Shown one piece after another: positions 29,047 through 32,268 of a stretch of DNA of 32,268 bases (its first letter is position 1; the number at the start of each line of letters is the position of its first letter). The notes under the pieces were generated by a model that was given only the letters and a program-made list of their open reading frames with translations, made no database searches and had not been told where the DNA came from. This DNA comes from Sulfurovum sp. (GTDB lineage Bacteria > Campylobacterota > Campylobacteria > Campylobacterales > Sulfurovaceae): contig WTAE01000144.1 of the NCBI GenBank assembly GCA_013139765.1, forward strand, positions 1-32,268, written 5' to 3'. The position numbers and the translations under genes were made by a program.

Positions 29047-29444
29047 TGAGTCCTTTAGACAATAAATCCATTGATGAAAAAATGGCAAAAGAGAGACAAA
29101 AGTTCATCGATAATCAGCCTACAGATGAAGAGATGGTAGAAATAGTTATCGCACACCTCAAAGAGATCTACGATCCTGAGTTACCTGTAAACATTTATGA
29201 CTTAGGTCTTATCTACAACGTAGACGTCTGGACCGATGAAGTTTCAATGATGAAAAAATGTAAAATCACCATGACACTGACGTCAGCCACGTGTTCTTTC
29301 TCTCAAGTGATTATTGACCTTGTAAAAAGTATTGCAAAACGTCAAGAAGGTCTTGAAGATATCGATGTAGAAATCGTATTTGACCCACCATGGGGACAAG
29401 ACAGCATGACAGACGAAGCAAAATTGGCAATGGGACTACTCTAA
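29046..29444 (+). CDS. sufT: SufT/MIP18-family (DUF59) Fe-S assembly protein
   Basis: LKEIYDPELPVNIYDLGLIYNVDV; CKITMTLTSATCSFSQVIIDLVK; VEIVFDPPWGQDSMTDEAKLAMGLL. Confidence 0.88.
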   Translation: MSPLDNKSIDEKMAKERQKFIDNQPTDEEMVEIVIAHLKEIYDPELPVNIYDLGLIYNVDVWTDEVSMMKKCKITMTLTSATCSFSQVIIDLVKSIAKRQEGLEDIDVEIVFDPPWGQDSMTDEAKLAMGLL

Positions 29445-29495
29445 ATTCTGATCCCTCGCATCACAGCTCCAGCTGTGATGCATATATCAGAATTT
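29443..29495. terminator. Extended stem-loop directly after sufT stop, containing palindrome family copy 3
   Basis: Outer arms AAATTCTGAT/ATCAGAATTT around inner 24-nt palindrome. Confidence 0.6.
29458..29481. repeat. 24-nt palindrome, family copy 3 (CC centre)
   Basis: GCATCACAGCT-CC-AGCTGTGATGC, perfect 11-bp arms. Confidence 0.9.
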
Positions 29496-29724
29496 CCCTC
29501 TCCAACACAACATAAATCCTACAAAAACCCGCTCTTCCCATCAATCACACGAACGTGTGCACTGTCTCTGTGAACGACCTTATAAGCAAAGCGATTCGAG
29601 AACAGAGACGACTTTTGTTTTCCTTTTCTAGAAAAGGAAAGAGAGAAACATCACCACAATTAAGACTTCAAGGGAATTAAAAAAATATATACAAACTATA
29701 TAAGCAAAAAAACCACTGATAATT

Positions 29725-29748
29725 GTTTCACAGCTGGAGCTGTTAAAC
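29725..29748. repeat. 24-nt palindrome, family copy 4 (GG centre)
   Basis: GTTTCACAGCT-GG-AGCTGTTAAAC, one arm mismatch. Confidence 0.88.
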
Positions 29749-29752
29749 GAGT

Positions 29753-29803
29753 AAAGAAAATGGTAGAAATCAAGTATGTTTAGAGGAAGATGTAGCTGTG
29801 TAG
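29753..29803 (+). pseudogene. Fragment matching the 3' end of a GGDEF diguanylate cyclase gene
   Basis: 46/51 nt identical to 4798-4848; encodes KENGRNQVCLEEDVAV* versus KENGRNQVCIEEDVAA*; stop codon just upstream in frame. Confidence 0.85.
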
Positions 29804-29844
29804 CCAAGTACAAAATGTACTTAACTACTTTTTAGTTTGACCAC

Positions 29845-31494
29845 TTAGGGCGTAGAGGTTGGTTCTGTACAGTTTCCACTGTCACAAAGTTTACAAGTTG
29901 CGGTGGCCGTTGTGTTCACATCAGTTTGACCTAAAGCACTTGTACCTGTAGCTGTAACAGTATTACTATGTGAACTGTTATGTGCACAAGCTTTTACTGT
30001 TTCACTAGGATAATATATAGAACTATAGTCAGCACAGTATGGATAATTTTCTCTAACTTCACCTGTTTCAAGAGGATGATCTTCTGGATAAAGCGTAAAT
30101 GGACCAAAACTTTCAAGAGAAACATCATCTGTGACCCATACATCGTTTAAAAGTGTTCCGTTTTCATCATTACAAACTTCACCTTGATAGTCAATACGAA
30201 CAACGACATGTCCATTTCTGGCTTCAAGTGTTTGTTTACATTTTTTGTCAACAATGATAGAAGGACTTAATATTACTTTCTGACACGTTGCCTCAGCAGA
30301 GACTACTTCCATCGTAAATTCTCCAATGTGACCTGTCGCATAAATAGTATTGGTTGGAGGGTTTTTTGTACTGGTATGTGTATAGGTAGCATTGACTTCA
30401 GCACCCATTCCTAAATCAAGTACCTCTGGTAAATCAAAGTCATCAGTTTCTATAATAGGTGTACCGGCATCATCACGTAGTGTAACGCTGTCAATAGCAC
30501 CAAAACCACTATTGGTTAGTGTGTATTTATAAGTATGTAACAAGCTTGTATAGGCTCCTGGCACCACTTCTGATGAGAGACATGTTTTAGTAATAGCTAA
30601 TTTACATGTATTTAGCTCACCCACAACAAAATCTTTTAATTGAGCTGTTTCGCGATGTGAAGAACGGGTCTCCATTAAAAAACTACTAAAACATGGAAGG
30701 TTCTGAGAACCACCAAATATTGCACTTACATTGAGACCCCCTTCAAAGAATGCATTAGGAGGGTAATACCCTGCTGGACCACTTTTAGGAGAATACCCAC
30801 TTAACGCTGGAGTAGACACTCCGTTTGAAATTGCGTAGAAGTCATCTGACTCATCACCTGTCCCATCAAAGAGGAGGTTAAGATTATTCTTTTGACTGTC
30901 ATCCCATTTGTAGAGTTTAATATTCGCTTGAACCCCACCTTTTGTAAATTCCGCCAACATCAAAATATCACCATTTTTATGTTTACCATCAAATTTACCA
31001 GTATCTGTATTCATTTTAACATTCTCTTGGAAGAACCAAATACCCATTTGGGCTGATCCATCAATAGAAAATCTATCACCCATCATATAGATGATCAATT
31101 CTCCATTGTGGTTGTACGCAGCAGCTGCTGCATTAATAATTTCATCTTTGTCTGGTACTGAACCATTCGTCCATTTCCATAATGGTATATCACGAATATC
31201 TTTGGAACCACCACCAATGAAGATGCTTTTTTTAAGTCCATCATGCAAAATACCTCCTTCTGTGCTTGAAAATGCACCTGAAGTACCTTCTACAATATTT
31301 TGCCAGTCATCACCATCTAAGGTTATATCACTTTTAATATCATCTTTTATATCACCGTCAAGTTCAAAAAGACCAATTGCCTCAGGGCCATTAGCTGCAA
31401 AAGCTTGCGAGCTTAAACCAAACATTAAACCTAAGACTAAAAGTAGATTTAGTAAGAATGAATGGAACCATTTATTTTCTCTATAAGTTCTCAT
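29845..31494 (-). CDS. Large secreted protein with DUF11-like/Ig-like repeat regions, Cys-containing
   Basis: Signal peptide ending SSQAFAANG; YKYTLTNSGFGAIDSVTLRDD and SHSNTVTATGTSALGQTDVNTTATATC DUF11-like; no sorting motif at the C terminus. Confidence 0.7.
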   Translation of the reverse strand: MRTYRENKWFHSFLLNLLLVLGLMFGLSSQAFAANGPEAIGLFELDGDIKDDIKSDITLDGDDWQNIVEGTSGAFSSTEGGILHDGLKKSIFIGGGSKDIRDIPLWKWTNGSVPDKDEIINAAAAAYNHNGELIIYMMGDRFSIDGSAQMGIWFFQENVKMNTDTGKFDGKHKNGDILMLAEFTKGGVQANIKLYKWDDSQKNNLNLLFDGTGDESDDFYAISNGVSTPALSGYSPKSGPAGYYPPNAFFEGGLNVSAIFGGSQNLPCFSSFLMETRSSHRETAQLKDFVVGELNTCKLAITKTCLSSEVVPGAYTSLLHTYKYTLTNSGFGAIDSVTLRDDAGTPIIETDDFDLPEVLDLGMGAEVNATYTHTSTKNPPTNTIYATGHIGEFTMEVVSAEATCQKVILSPSIIVDKKCKQTLEARNGHVVVRIDYQGEVCNDENGTLLNDVWVTDDVSLESFGPFTLYPEDHPLETGEVRENYPYCADYSSIYYPSETVKACAHNSSHSNTVTATGTSALGQTDVNTTATATCKLCDSGNCTEPTSTP

Positions 31495-31822
31495 AACAAA
31501 TCCTTTTTCTATTATTTGTTAGTTTTGAAAAGAGACAGGCCTTTATTTGAGTGGGCGGGAATCTTAAAACGCATGTTTAAGTTCCTACATCATTTCCTAC
31601 AAACTACTTCACAAGAAGTGTATGTAGTGAACATAAGTAAATTTAGGGGGAAGAGACAAATCGAAAATAAGTGGATTTGAATCTTTCCACTAAAACATAA
31701 AGTGCCTACAAAAGACTTCAAAAGATGAAGTATTGAGTCACTCTACATTTTCATTATAAAATAGTTAAGCTTGATTTAGTATAAAAGTACAAATGATACC
31801 GTCGGGGTAAGGGTACCCAGAT

Positions 31823-32268
31823 CTACGAGTCTTCCTCTTCCTTTTTCTTCTTCCGAGGCTTCTTCTCTTTGACCTCAGGCTCTACAAACTCCCCTTTAAT
31901 CAACCCTGCTTCATGTAAAAACTGCGAAGGTTTGTAGTCTATCTTCTTGACTTTGTCGAACTTAGACAGAGAGAGGTAGAGTTTGTCTTTGGCTCTGGTG
32001 ACTGCCACGTAAAAGAGACGTCTTTCTTCTTCAATGCTTGACATCATCTTCCTGTTTGGGAAACGACCGTCTACAAGGTCGATGACATAGACTTCTGGAA
32101 ATTCTAAACCTTTGGACGCATGAACAGTAAGTAAGTTTACACCCTCACCTTCACTAAGTTCATTTCCACCTAAGACCATGGCATTCACAAAACGTCGTAA
32201 TTCTTTGTATTGACGGGAAAGGTCTAAAAGCAGTCTTGCTTTACGTTCTATTCGTTCTTTGGCTACTT
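31823..32268 (-). CDS. C-terminal part of UvrD/PcrA-type ATP-dependent DNA helicase (truncated by window edge)
   Basis: GVNLLTVHASKGLEFPEVYVIDLVDGRFPNRKMMSSIEEERRLFYVAVTRAKDKLYLS; frame open to base 32268. Confidence 0.93.
   Translation of the reverse strand, partial: VAKERIERKARLLLDLSRQYKELRRFVNAMVLGGNELSEGEGVNLLTVHASKGLEFPEVYVIDLVDGRFPNRKMMSSIEEERRLFYVAVTRAKDKLYLSLSKFDKVKKIDYKPSQFLHEAGLIKGEFVEPEVKEKKPRKKKKEEEDS

Noticed and set aside
31091-31486. 131-aa + strand ORF inside the DUF11-like gene
   Set aside because: Antisense to an ORF with a clear signal peptide and domain-like repeats.

Overview
This 32.3-kb window reads as chromosomal DNA from a Campylobacterota bacterium, probably Sulfurovum- or Sulfurimonas-like. 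That lineage call is inference from gene content and codon/AT style. Most of it is ordinary housekeeping and metabolic coding: S41 protease, family-4 UDG, 7TM-GGDEF cyclase, acs, two outer-membrane porins, a RibBA-like protein, a tRNA-Gln plus two initiator tRNA-fMet genes, Kef-type antiporter, ferric-reductase-like flavoprotein plus pentaheme cytochrome c, MltG, DUF2092 protein, amidohydrolase, two-subunit 2-oxoacid:ferredoxin oxidoreductase, Fe-SOD, sufBCDE-sufT and a UvrD-like helicase end. The least explained signals are intergenic. (1) A family of four 24-nt palindromes (11-bp arms, 2-nt CC/GG centre, AGCT core) has compensatory arm changes and occurs as two CC/GG pairs about 18 kb apart in mutually inverted order. 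(2) A ~157-bp direct repeat (about 93% identical by hand alignment) occurs twice around an AT-rich accessory patch next to the tRNA cluster, with a conserved TATAAT and stem-loops that suggest a small RNA or mobile element. (3) A 51-bp copy of the 3' end of the GGDEF gene abuts one of the palindromes. Gene-level oddities are a C-terminal P-type ATPase relic, a flavocytochrome/pentaheme gene pair, an Arg/His-rich glycine-zipper protein, and a suf cluster without sufS. No CRISPR array, rRNA or transposase gene was seen. Coordinates hand-read in homopolymer runs may be off by about 1 nt.
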